From assembly GCA_964563435.1 (NCBI GenBank), contig CAZLXI010000004.1, forward strand, positions 108,955 to 172,954: a stretch of 64,000 nt of DNA, written 5' to 3'. The position numbers and the translations under genes are program-made. A model generated the notes under the pieces. It saw only the letters and a program-made list of their open reading frames with translations. It did not search any database and was not told where the DNA came from. The DNA comes from Leadbetterella sp964563435. GTDB taxonomy: Bacteria; Bacteroidota; Bacteroidia; Cytophagales; Spirosomataceae. Below are positions 43,842 through 52,684 of the stretch, one piece after another (position 1 is the first letter of the stretch; each line of letters opens with the position of its first letter).

Positions 43842-44603
43842 TTAAACCAGATAGAAGAAAGTAAATACAAATACCCATACCAGGTCTACAAAGTGCCAGT
43901 AGAGCCCTACTTTTTCTATCATTTCGTAATGACCTCTTTTTTCATATACCCCGTTGGCCGCGTTATAGAATACCATAATGTTCAGCAGTACCCCGATGAA
44001 AACGTGGAATCCGTGGAATCCGGTAATGAAGAAAAAGAGGTTGGCAAAGTTTGGCGGACCGTATTCATTGATGCCCAGCTTAGCGCCGAAAATGGTAGTG
44101 CCGTCTGCCAGGGTAAGGCCATGCTCGGTTCCGTGAATGAAGTGACTCCACTCCCATGCCTGGGAGGAAAGGAAGATAAAGCCACCCAGGATGGTCCACA
44201 GCATCCATTTCTCCACATCGGCTTTGTCTCTTCTGTGACCGGCCTCCACGGCAAGCACCATAGTTACCGAGCTGAAGATCAGGATGAAGGTCATGATCCC
44301 TACAAAAACGAGGGGAAGGTCTACTCCGTGAAGAAGCGGTACCGCCTTAAATACTTTCTCGGGAATAGGCCAGTACAGCTGAGAAAACTCAAAGGTCTTG
44401 TGGGTCATTCCGGCCACTACTTCGCTAAAAGTAGGATAACCGAAACGGATCATCCCGTAGGTCACCAGAAAGCCGGAAAATGTGAAGACATCGGAAAGTA
44501 GAAATATCCACATCATTAGTTTACCGTAACCTGCCTTCAGGGGTTGGGTGCCGCCCTGCCATAAAAGGTGAGGAGGGTTTATAGATGTTTTCTCAACTGC
44601 CAT
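43842..44603 (-). CDS. ctaE: Heme-copper oxidase subunit III (copy 2)
   Basis: 253 aa, about six or seven helices. The segments FANLFFFITGFHGFHVFIGVLLN and YWHFVDLVWVFVFTFFYLV are diagnostic of subunit III. It carries an extra N-terminal stretch compared with the 190-aa copy just upstream. Subunit III supports proton uptake and stability of the oxidase. Two adjacent subunit III genes are often seen in Bacteroidota oxidase operons. Confidence 0.93.
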   Translation of the reverse strand: MAVEKTSINPPHLLWQGGTQPLKAGYGKLMMWIFLLSDVFTFSGFLVTYGMIRFGYPTFSEVVAGMTHKTFEFSQLYWPIPEKVFKAVPLLHGVDLPLVFVGIMTFILIFSSVTMVLAVEAGHRRDKADVEKWMLWTILGGFIFLSSQAWEWSHFIHGTEHGLTLADGTTIFGAKLGINEYGPPNFANLFFFITGFHGFHVFIGVLLNIMVFYNAANGVYEKRGHYEMIEKVGLYWHFVDLVWVFVFTFFYLV

Positions 44604-44661
44604 AAGTGTATATTAAAAATTCAAACAAATTTATAAATCTATTGCTTTAATTCAAAAAGTC

Positions 44662-45234
44662 CTATCTGAAATATATCAGGAACAGGAACAGGTAGATCCA
44701 CAGGACGTCGAGGAAGTGCCAGTAGGTGGCACATACTTCGATCTGAGTGGTATTTCCGGCATGGACCCTCCCCCTGAAAGTGCTGTAAAACGCATAGAGC
44801 AGAACCCCCAGGCCCGTGATAATGTGAAACAGGTGCGTACCCGTCAGCACATAATAGAATGATTCGGCCGGGTTACCCTTTACATAGATCCCCGCTTTCT
44901 GAAGCTCCTGCCAGCCCAAAACCTGGAGAACCAGGAAGGAGATACCGCCGGCTGCGGTCAGGCTGATGAGTGTCCTCAGCCTCGCGAGATCATCATTTTT
45001 AGCCGCCTTAACCGACAGGTGCATGGTGATGCTGCTGATCAGCAACACGGCCGTGCTTATATAAAAGATGACCGGGATCTCAAACTCCGTCCAGTTGCCC
45101 TCTGCTCTTCTGACCAGGTATGCGCTGGTGAAAGCGGCAAAAAGCATAATAATGGAGATGATAAACAGCCAGATAATAAACTTCCAGGGGTTTACCGTGT
45201 AGATGGGTTTGATATTTTGCTCTTTCGCCATCAT
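44662..45234 (-). CDS. Heme-copper oxidase subunit III (copy 1)
   Basis: 190 aa, five helices. It ends with TYWHFLDVLWIYLFLFLIYFR and has FYYVLTGTHLFHIITGLGVLLY, both subunit III signatures. The start is at one of two adjacent ATG codons directly after the heme O synthase stop. It is shorter than the downstream paralogue and lacks its N-terminal helices. Confidence 0.92.
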   Translation of the reverse strand: MMAKEQNIKPIYTVNPWKFIIWLFIISIIMLFAAFTSAYLVRRAEGNWTEFEIPVIFYISTAVLLISSITMHLSVKAAKNDDLARLRTLISLTAAGGISFLVLQVLGWQELQKAGIYVKGNPAESFYYVLTGTHLFHIITGLGVLLYAFYSTFRGRVHAGNTTQIEVCATYWHFLDVLWIYLFLFLIYFR

Positions 45235-46113
45235 TTATACTTTGTCTAACAGATAAGCTATTTGTACTACCGGTAAATACAGGAAAGAGCCGAACATCAG
45301 CTTCAGCGCCGCTTTATTGGTCCGCTCTTTCATCAGGTGCAGGGTCTGGGTCAAAAACAGAATCCCGGACAGCAGCGCAATAACGGCCGAATTGATACCG
45401 GTCATGTCCAGATAGTAAGGTACCCAGCACAGCGGCAGCAAAAACAGGGTGTAAGACATGATCTGGAAGGCCGAAGAAAGGTCACGGCCGCCTTTGGAAG
45501 GCAGCAGCTTAAACCCGGCTTTCCTGTAGTCGTCATCCAGTACCCAGGCGATGGCCCAGAAATGGGGAAACTGCCAGAAGAACTGAATGGCAAAGAGGAT
45601 ACCCGGTTCCAGCCCGAAATGCCCTGTGCTGGCTACCCAGCCGATCATGGGGGGAAATGCCCCGGGCAATGCTCCCACGGCTACGGCTACCGGCCCTACC
45701 CGCTTCAAAGGAGTGTATACAAAACCATACAGCAACAGGGAAAGTAAGGCCAGCAGGAAGGCGTAGAGGTTAAATCCGGCGAGGAGTATACCCAGACCGA
45801 TAACCCCGCAGAGCAGGCTGAATGCGGCTGCTTCTTTTACCGAAAGGCGCCCGGATGGCAGCGGCCGGGCCTGTGTTCTGGTCATCAGCTTATCAAACTC
45901 CTTTTCTTTGATCTGGTTGATGACGTTAGCTGATGCCGTTACCAGGAAAGATGCAAATCCGAAAATCAAAAGATGCGCTACATTGAGCTCCGGAGAGGCC
46001 AATGCATAGCCAAAGCAGCTGCTGAAAACCACGGTTATGGAAAGCCTGAACTTGGTCAGTTCAAAAAAGGCTTTCATTTTTTCGCCTGCTGATATGTATA
46101 TTGTACTGTTCAT
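45235..46113 (-). CDS. ctaB: Heme O synthase (protoheme IX farnesyltransferase)
   Basis: 292 aa, UbiA-fold prenyltransferase. The farnesyl diphosphate motif is in SANVINQIKEKEFDKLMTRTQARPLPSG, and the second Asp-rich loop is in VLDDDYRKAGFKLLPSKGG. It adds the farnesyl tail to heme B to make heme O. It overlaps the heme A synthase gene by four bases (ATGA), so both are coupled. Confidence 0.96.
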   Translation of the reverse strand: MNSTIYISAGEKMKAFFELTKFRLSITVVFSSCFGYALASPELNVAHLLIFGFASFLVTASANVINQIKEKEFDKLMTRTQARPLPSGRLSVKEAAAFSLLCGVIGLGILLAGFNLYAFLLALLSLLLYGFVYTPLKRVGPVAVAVGALPGAFPPMIGWVASTGHFGLEPGILFAIQFFWQFPHFWAIAWVLDDDYRKAGFKLLPSKGGRDLSSAFQIMSYTLFLLPLCWVPYYLDMTGINSAVIALLSGILFLTQTLHLMKERTNKAALKLMFGSFLYLPVVQIAYLLDKV

Positions 46114-47063
46114 TTACTGTTATTATCCGGATTCAGGATGAAATACAGAATAAACTGTATCGAGACGATCACCACTGAAAATGTAAGATGTAAAGGCTGC
46201 ATCATAGCAGGAAACCCTGCCAGGCTGAGTATTGTCCCCGAAAGGATTTCGCTGATGACCAGGATCAGCCCCCCTAAAGCAAAGTTGCGGAGAACCCGGC
46301 TCTCAAACCTGCCTTTTATCTTTTTAAATATTAAACTTTGCAGTACCAGGATGACCACCGAAAGTACCGCATGAAAAACTACCTTTCCTTTTACTTCATT
46401 AATCCAGAGCCCCCGGTTATGATCACCCAGAAGCCGCTGAGCCAGGTCTATCCCTTCCCTGATCTGTGTTCCGAATACGATCTGACCGATGGTGACAAAG
46501 AGCACCATCACCAGAAGGAACTGGATGTCAGCTTTCTTTTCGGTACCCTGTATCAGGGAGTGGCCCTCGTAAGATTTTAATACCGCCCAGATCAGAAGCG
46601 CCAGGATCAGCACGGCTACCACCATGTGAAGGGTGATCAGCCCGGGCGCCAGTTCCGATGAAACCACTTTAGCACCGAGCCAACCCTGAAAAGCCACCAT
46701 CAGAAAAGCCAGCAGGCAGATGTAGAAGATCTTTCTATCGGTTCTGAAATAAGCCCGGTAAGCCAGGATCAGGATCACAAAAATAAAGATCCCTATCAAA
46801 ACGCCCATGAGGCGGTTAACATATTCGGTCCAGGTCTTCACGGCGTTGAATTCCACTTCGCCTTTTAGCTTTGCTCCGAAGAGCTCCTGGTAGTTGGCGG
46901 GAAGCTGCTCAACGGAAGTGGGCGGAACCCACATTCCGAAGCATCGCGGCCAGTCGGGGCAACCCATACCTGACCCCGTTGCCCTTACAAATCCACCGAC
47001 AAATATCAGAAAGATGACGGCAACGACTGTAATGATAGCAAATTTCCTGAATGATCTTCCCAC
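46110..47063 (-). CDS. ctaA: Heme A synthase (COX15/CtaA)
   Basis: 317 aa, eight helices. VGGFVRATGSGMGCPDWPRCFGMW is the CtaA signature with the paired cysteines. LITLHMVVAVLILALLIW, LLGDHNRGLWINEVKGKVVFHAVLS and MQPLHLTFSVV carry heme-ligand histidines. It oxidises heme O to heme A, the cofactor of the adjacent oxidase. Confidence 0.95.
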   Translation of the reverse strand: MGRSFRKFAIITVVAVIFLIFVGGFVRATGSGMGCPDWPRCFGMWVPPTSVEQLPANYQELFGAKLKGEVEFNAVKTWTEYVNRLMGVLIGIFIFVILILAYRAYFRTDRKIFYICLLAFLMVAFQGWLGAKVVSSELAPGLITLHMVVAVLILALLIWAVLKSYEGHSLIQGTEKKADIQFLLVMVLFVTIGQIVFGTQIREGIDLAQRLLGDHNRGLWINEVKGKVVFHAVLSVVILVLQSLIFKKIKGRFESRVLRNFALGGLILVISEILSGTILSLAGFPAMMQPLHLTFSVVIVSIQFILYFILNPDNNSK

Positions 47064-47079
47064 GGGCTACGAGACCTTA

Positions 47080-48954
47080 TCAGTCCGGAATAGAATAATC
47101 GAACTTAATATTTTCTATTTCTTTCTCTTTCGCGATCAGGTCATTCTCTTCCGGAGTATTCGACTCAGGCGTTGCCGAGAACGGCACATTCTGCGGAATG
47201 AAATCATCGGGAGCTCCCGGTTTGGAGTAGTCATAAGGCCACCTGTACACCGGAGGGATCTCTCCCGGCCAGTTTCCGTGTCCCAGATCTACCGGAGTGG
47301 TCCACTCCAGGGTGTTGGCTTTCCACGGGTTGACCGAAGCCTTCTTCCCCTTAAACATCGAATAGAAGAAGTTATAGATGAAAATGAACTGAGCAAACAC
47401 GGTGATGACCGCAGCGATAGTGATCACGATATTCAGATCCGTGAACGTATCGAAGACCTTGAATCCTGAGAACTGGTAGTATCTTCTCGGGAAACCGGCG
47501 ATACCGATGTAGTGCATCGGAATGAATATCATATATACCCCGATGAAGGAGATCCAGAAGTGAACATACCCCAGGGTGCTGTTCATCATCCTGCCGTACA
47601 TTTTCGGGAACCAGTGATACACCCCTGCAATCATGGAAAAGAAGGCCGATGACCCCATAACCAGGTGGAAGTGTGCTACTACGAAGTAAGTATCATGCAA
47701 CTGGATGTCAAGAGCGGCATTTCCGAGAATGATACCGGTCAGACCGCCCGAAACAAAGAACGATACCATACCAATAGCAAACAGCATGGCCGGGGTAAAG
47801 ATCAGGTTTCCTCTCCAGAGCGTAGTGATATAGTTAAATCCTTTCACGGCCGAAGGAACGGCAATGATCAGGGTCAACAGCATAAAGATCGAGCCCAGGA
47901 AGGGGTTCATACCGGTCACAAACATGTGGTGCGCCCACACGATGAAAGCCAAGAACATAATACCGAGCATCGACAGGATCATGGCCTTGTATCCGAAGAT
48001 CGGTTTCCTGGAATTGGTAGAGATTACTTCAGATGCAATACCGAAGGCCGGAAGGATCACGATATATACTTCGGGGTGCCCCAGGAACCAGAAGAGGTGC
48101 TGGAACAGGATAGGACTACCGCCCTGGTTAGGGAGTGCCTGACCCTGAATATAAATGTCAGAAAGGTAAAAGCTGGTTCCGAAGCTCCTGTCGAAGATCA
48201 GCAGCAGGGCCGCCGAGAAAAGCACCGGGAAAGACAGGATCCCCAGGATAGCGGTGAACAGGAACGACCAGATGGTCAGCGGCAGCTTGTCCATCGACAT
48301 CCCCCGGGTACGCAGGTTCAGGATGGTGGTCACATAGTTGATGCTACCCAACAAGCTGGAAGCGATAAATATGGCCATGGAGGTCAGCCACAGGGTCATT
48401 CCCATACCCGAACCGGGGTTGGCCTCTTCTAATGCGCTCAATGGCGGATATATTACCCAGCCACCACCGGCCGGACCGTGAGGCAGAAACAGGGAAATAA
48501 ACATGATAAGGCCCGCAATAAAGAACAGCCAGTAGGAGATCATGTTCATGAAGCCGGAGGCCATGTCTCTCGCCCCCACCTGTAAAGGAATAAGCAGGTT
48601 GGAGAAAGTACCGCTCAGGCCGGCCGTAAGTACGAAGAATACCATGATGGTACCGTGCATGGTAACCAGAGCCAGATAGAAGTTGTTGTCCAGCTTGCCG
48701 GATTCATTGATCCAATGGCCCAGGAAAGGCTTCAGGAAAGACATGTCCATATCAGGGAAAGCCAGCTGTAAACGGAATATCACAGACATTAGTCCGCCGA
48801 TCACCGCCCAGAGAATCCCTGAAATAAGGTACTGCTTGGCAATGGTCTTATGATCAAGTGAAAAAACATACTTACTTAAGAAGCCTTGTTCGTGGTGCTC
48901 CTCATGTCCGTGTTCAGTGTGACCGTGTCCTTCTGCTATTGAATGAGCTGCCAT
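47080..48954 (-). CDS. ctaD: Cytochrome c oxidase subunit I
   Basis: 624 aa. The active-site helices are intact: FWFLGHPEVYIVILPAFG (His-Tyr crosslink motif and CuB His), AHHMFVTGMNPF (CuB His-His) and HDTYFVVAHFHLVMG (heme ligands). The N-terminus carries a His-rich segment HGHTEHGHEEHHEQG before the first helix. It reduces oxygen and pumps protons. It is 26 bases downstream of ctaC and takes electrons from subunit II. Confidence 0.97.
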   Translation of the reverse strand: MAAHSIAEGHGHTEHGHEEHHEQGFLSKYVFSLDHKTIAKQYLISGILWAVIGGLMSVIFRLQLAFPDMDMSFLKPFLGHWINESGKLDNNFYLALVTMHGTIMVFFVLTAGLSGTFSNLLIPLQVGARDMASGFMNMISYWLFFIAGLIMFISLFLPHGPAGGGWVIYPPLSALEEANPGSGMGMTLWLTSMAIFIASSLLGSINYVTTILNLRTRGMSMDKLPLTIWSFLFTAILGILSFPVLFSAALLLIFDRSFGTSFYLSDIYIQGQALPNQGGSPILFQHLFWFLGHPEVYIVILPAFGIASEVISTNSRKPIFGYKAMILSMLGIMFLAFIVWAHHMFVTGMNPFLGSIFMLLTLIIAVPSAVKGFNYITTLWRGNLIFTPAMLFAIGMVSFFVSGGLTGIILGNAALDIQLHDTYFVVAHFHLVMGSSAFFSMIAGVYHWFPKMYGRMMNSTLGYVHFWISFIGVYMIFIPMHYIGIAGFPRRYYQFSGFKVFDTFTDLNIVITIAAVITVFAQFIFIYNFFYSMFKGKKASVNPWKANTLEWTTPVDLGHGNWPGEIPPVYRWPYDYSKPGAPDDFIPQNVPFSATPESNTPEENDLIAKEKEIENIKFDYSIPD

Positions 48955-48980
48955 ATCTATATATCGTAATTTTTAAATTC

Positions 48981-50099
48981 TTATTTTGTTTCTAGTCCTG
49001 CCACTGCGGGTACTGCTACTGCGGTGGAGTCGGCGGTGGTCACCGCTTCGTCTGTCTCAATGTACTTCAGAGCCCGGGCTTTCAGTTTTTCAGGAACTTT
49101 CACCAGAAGATCCGGGTTAAGCGTCAATACCGGCTTCTGCTCCCTTTTCCACTTTTCATACTCTTCGGGTTCGTCTACTTTCAAAACCATACGCATACCG
49201 AAGTGCGATTTACCGCAGATCTCCGTACAGGCGATTTCATAGTCAAAGTCCGAGTCGTTCAGCAGGGCTTTCATTTCGTCGGTGGATTTGTCGGCAATAA
49301 ACCAGAACTTGGTAGGCATACCGGGAACAGCATCCATTTTTACCCTCATATGCGGAATGAAAACACTGTGAAGCACATCACGGGCCTTGATCTTCAGCAG
49401 AACCGGTTTCCCTTTCGGGATATGTAGCTCGGTAGAGTTGAAGAAGTCATCAAAGGAATTGGCATCCGTAAAATCAAGCCCAAGCGGATTGCCCGCGCCG
49501 TCATCCATCAGCTTGTAATTCGACTTGCCGAATTCGCCGTCTTCACCCGAATAGCGGACCATCCAGGCAAACTGGCGACCGGTGATCTCGATCACTTCGG
49601 CGTCTTCGGGCGCTTCACCGGTAATGTCATTCCAAACGATCAGTCCGGAAAGCACCAGGCCGGTCATCACCACCGCCGGAACGGTTGTCCAGATGATCTC
49701 CAGGGTATTGTTGTGCGTATAGAACGCTGATTTCCTTTTGTTGGAATGTCGGTAAAGATAAGAAAACAGGAAAAGGAATGTATTTACCAGGAAGAAGGCC
49801 ACGGTAATAATGGCCATCGACACCCAGAACCAGAAGTCGGTTCTCCTTCCGTGTATGGAAGAAGCTTCGGGAAGGAAGTACTGAGAGTAATGAATATAAG
49901 ACCAGATCATAGCGATCACGGTCAGCACCCAGAACACCAGCAAACCCACGGCATTGAAGTTATTGGCATAATCGGCCGCTCCCTGGTAGGGCAGCTCTTC
50001 TTCGTTTTTGGTTTTATTAACAATCTTTCTGGTTTGCGATATAACTTTAAAGGTCAGAACTACAAACAGAATGGCCAATATTGCAATTATGTATATCAT
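48981..50099 (-). CDS. ctaC: Cytochrome c oxidase subunit II
   Basis: 372 aa. Two N-terminal helices, an additional helix near residue 45, then a cupredoxin domain. CuA ligands appear in VLHSVFIPHMRVKMDAVPG and EIACTEICGKSHFGMRMVL (Cys, Cys, His, Met). It lacks a CxxCH, so no fused cytochrome c; the monoheme ActE or a soluble cytochrome may donate electrons. It is encoded between the actF and ctaD genes. Confidence 0.95.
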   Translation of the reverse strand: MIYIIAILAILFVVLTFKVISQTRKIVNKTKNEEELPYQGAADYANNFNAVGLLVFWVLTVIAMIWSYIHYSQYFLPEASSIHGRRTDFWFWVSMAIITVAFFLVNTFLFLFSYLYRHSNKRKSAFYTHNNTLEIIWTTVPAVVMTGLVLSGLIVWNDITGEAPEDAEVIEITGRQFAWMVRYSGEDGEFGKSNYKLMDDGAGNPLGLDFTDANSFDDFFNSTELHIPKGKPVLLKIKARDVLHSVFIPHMRVKMDAVPGMPTKFWFIADKSTDEMKALLNDSDFDYEIACTEICGKSHFGMRMVLKVDEPEEYEKWKREQKPVLTLNPDLLVKVPEKLKARALKYIETDEAVTTADSTAVAVPAVAGLETK

Positions 50100-50125
50100 C
50101 TTGTAATTAATAACGCTGTTTTAAA

Positions 50126-51484
50126 TTATATATCGTGGTGAAGGCTCTCTTCCAGGAAAGGATGCTTCTTCGCATACAGGTTAGCTTTGGTCAACTCGTT
50201 AGCCACAAAATAAATGAATACGGATGCGAACGTGAGGGTAGTTCCCAGCTCAATAATTCCGATTCCGCCCTGGTCTTTGGCTACGCCCGGCATGATCATC
50301 TGGTAGAAGTCGAACCAGTGGCCGATCAGAATGGAACCACAGGCCAGCTTCAGCAGCATGAAGTTACGCTTTGAATTCCGGGCCATCAGGATCAGGAACG
50401 GAAACACAAAGTTGAGGATCAGGTTAATGATAAACGGCGCAAAGTAGCGGCCACCGTATCCGTTGATCCTTTCCTCAAAGTAGATGGTTTCTTCCGGCAG
50501 GTTGGCATAAAAGATCAGCAGGTACTGGCTAAACCAGGTATAGGTCCAGAATACCGAGAAACCGAAGATCAACTTACCCAGATCGTGGAGTGTACTCATT
50601 TTCACAGCTTTGAGGTAACCGTTCTCTTTGAGAAGAATGATGGCCAGCATCATAGCGGCGAGGCCGGCTACGTGCCATGAAGCCAGGTGATACCACCCAA
50701 ACATGGTAGAGAACCAGTGCGTGTCAATCGACATGGTAAGATCCCATGCGGCAGTGGATGATGTTACGGCAAAAAACAAAAGGAACGCTTTTGAGTAAGC
50801 CCGGCTGGTATAATGGTAATCCAAACCACCGTACTGGTCTTCCAGAAGCGAAAATTTACGGATCTGGATCCACAGGAAGTACCATATCACAAAGTACACG
50901 ATCATCCGGCCCAGGAAGAACGGGAAATTCAGGAACCAGGTCTTAGACGCTATGATCGCATCAAAATTGGGTTGCGAAGGATCGGTTATTCCTTCATGGG
51001 TCCAGTGAAAGATGATATGTCTTGTAGAGGGAAGTATAAAGAGCACAAGCATGATAAGCGAGGGAACGATCACAAAAGACGGGAAGGCTTCAGCTACCCG
51101 CTTTATGGACACCTGCCACCCGGCTTTGGCTACGTAGTTGTAGGCAATAAAGAACAGGCCTACAAGCGATATTCCTATAAAGTACACGCTGTTCATCCAC
51201 AGGTTAGCTATCAGCCTGCTGGTCAGGGTAGCTCCGTGGTGGTCCCCATGGTCATCTCCGTGATGTGCATCTTCATGGTGTGCATCGGCGGAGTGAGCGA
51301 CTTCGTGATGAGCAGCTTCGTGATGATCCCCGTGTCCGAGAGGCCACCAACCCTGGTGAATGAGTAACGCACCCAGGGCCACCAGGACCACCCCCAGCAA
51401 TGCTGTCAGAATCAGCTTCTTTTTGAGGGCCGGACTGAATTCAAATGATTCGTCAAGTGAGGGTATATCGTGCTTGTGAGCCAT
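50126..51484 (-). CDS. actF: Alternative complex III subunit ActF
   Basis: 452 aa, about ten helices. It belongs to the quinol:cytochrome c oxidoreductase membrane subunit family related to ActC (segments DLTMSIDTHWFSTMFGWYHLASW, FWTYTWFSQYLLIFYANLPEE). After the first helix there is a periplasmic-side His/Asp-rich stretch (HHEVAHSADAHHEDAHHGDDHGDHHG, residues ~58-83). It is part of the membrane module of complex III. Confidence 0.93.
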   Translation of the reverse strand: MAHKHDIPSLDESFEFSPALKKKLILTALLGVVLVALGALLIHQGWWPLGHGDHHEAAHHEVAHSADAHHEDAHHGDDHGDHHGATLTSRLIANLWMNSVYFIGISLVGLFFIAYNYVAKAGWQVSIKRVAEAFPSFVIVPSLIMLVLFILPSTRHIIFHWTHEGITDPSQPNFDAIIASKTWFLNFPFFLGRMIVYFVIWYFLWIQIRKFSLLEDQYGGLDYHYTSRAYSKAFLLFFAVTSSTAAWDLTMSIDTHWFSTMFGWYHLASWHVAGLAAMMLAIILLKENGYLKAVKMSTLHDLGKLIFGFSVFWTYTWFSQYLLIFYANLPEETIYFEERINGYGGRYFAPFIINLILNFVFPFLILMARNSKRNFMLLKLACGSILIGHWFDFYQMIMPGVAKDQGGIGIIELGTTLTFASVFIYFVANELTKANLYAKKHPFLEESLHHDI

Positions 51485-51533
51485 TATAATGTTAACTTAT
51501 ATTCCAATAATAAATTTCTTTTTCCAGTATATA

Positions 51534-52139
51534 TCAGTTTCCTTTTTGTAGTGTCTGTACAAAGTGGACGATCTTCCATCTTTCTTCGGGGTTAACCTGA
51601 GCCGCATGCGGCCACATTCTTCCCTTACCATAGGTGATGGCGAAGAAGATTCTGCCCGCAGGAAGATTCTTAACGGCATCAGAGGTATAGGTAGGTACTC
51701 CGTTGTAGATGTCGGCTACTTTCCCGTCAGCACCGCCGGTGGCCCCGTGACAGTGGGCGCAGTTTCTTTTGTAAAGAACTTCTCCTTCGGCAAGGGTTTG
51801 TTCGGTCAAAGGTACCGGGTTAACCAGGGATTCCGAGGCCGCCTCATCATCTTTGGTCAGGTTATATATCATCAGGTCATGTACCTCTGTGCTGTCGCCA
51901 GTCTGAAAGGTAGTAGTGTAGTTTCTGCGCGAAACAGTTCCCGCCACCGGCAAACGCATGTTCATACCGTGTGGGTTAATGCCGTTTTTATCGATCTGGG
52001 TCTGGGCTTCGTATCCTACGGAGTTATACATGTTCGGTGCAAATTCCCATCCTGTTCTCTGGGTACGGTCACACGAAGTAAGACCGGCACCCCATGCGGT
52101 AAACAGTAGTAACCCTGCTAATCTATTGTTCATCTTCAT
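51534..52139 (-). CDS. actE: Alternative complex III monoheme cytochrome ActE
   Basis: 201 aa from the ATG at 52139 (52133 also possible). A lipoprotein signal (LLLFTAWGAGLTSC) anchors it. One heme site is present, YKRNCAHCHGATGG, with ITYGKGRMWPHAAQ offering the Met ligand. It would carry electrons from the ActA/ActB module to the oxidase. The gene starts 4 bases after the actD stop. Confidence 0.92.
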   Translation of the reverse strand: MKMNNRLAGLLLFTAWGAGLTSCDRTQRTGWEFAPNMYNSVGYEAQTQIDKNGINPHGMNMRLPVAGTVSRRNYTTTFQTGDSTEVHDLMIYNLTKDDEAASESLVNPVPLTEQTLAEGEVLYKRNCAHCHGATGGADGKVADIYNGVPTYTSDAVKNLPAGRIFFAITYGKGRMWPHAAQVNPEERWKIVHFVQTLQKGN

Positions 52140-52143
52140 AATT

Positions 52144-52659
52144 TTATACCTCTTTAACATTCACTTCCTCCGCACCTGCATCTTTCAGAATCTGCGTGAT
52201 CTCTTCGTCAGAGATTTTGTTTTTGCTTAAGTCTATGGCCATCACAAATTTGTCATCGGTAGAACGTTCGTCAAAAATTACAGGATTGGCCGTCGGCCCC
52301 AGGCCTTCACTGAAGAAAAACGTGAATGACATACCGAATGCCGCCAGGAGTACCGTTAACTCAAATACGATCGGAATGTTGGTCGGGAAAGGAATAAAGT
52401 TTTTCCCTCCGATATTCATCGGCCAGTCCCAGCCAAGGGTCCAGAAGGTAAGTAAAAACGCCAGCGAGGTTCCGGTCAATCCGAAAAAGAAAGCCGCAAC
52501 ACCCATACGTGGTCTTTCATATCCCAGCGCATGATCCAACCCGTGCACCGGGTAGGGGCAGTAGACCTCCTGTATCTTTACTTCTTTCTTTCTTACGGAC
52601 TCTGCGGCTTCAAGTACGATGTCCTCATCTCCGAATATCCCTACTAAATATCTAGCCAT
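52144..52659 (-). CDS. actD: Alternative complex III subunit ActD (DUF3341)
   Basis: 171 aa. It has the DUF3341 pattern of a cytoplasmic N-terminus with VQEVYCPYPVHGLDHALG-like sequence, two helices (MGVAAFFFGLTGTSLAFLLTF and IPIVFELTVLLAAFGMSFTFFF) and a C-terminal ferredoxin-like tail. It is a structural membrane subunit of complex III. Confidence 0.93.
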   Translation of the reverse strand: MARYLVGIFGDEDIVLEAAESVRKKEVKIQEVYCPYPVHGLDHALGYERPRMGVAAFFFGLTGTSLAFLLTFWTLGWDWPMNIGGKNFIPFPTNIPIVFELTVLLAAFGMSFTFFFSEGLGPTANPVIFDERSTDDKFVMAIDLSKNKISDEEITQILKDAGAEEVNVKEV

Positions 52660-52684
52660 TTTTATATACTTAAAATCTTTTTAA

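Noticed and set aside
43716..44501. 261-codon plus-strand frame
   Set aside because: Antisense to the subunit III and IV genes, without recognisable motifs.
47665..48432. 255-codon plus-strand frame
   Set aside because: Antisense to the conserved ctaD core; its translation is a low-complexity Gln/Arg/Gly/Asp-rich sequence.
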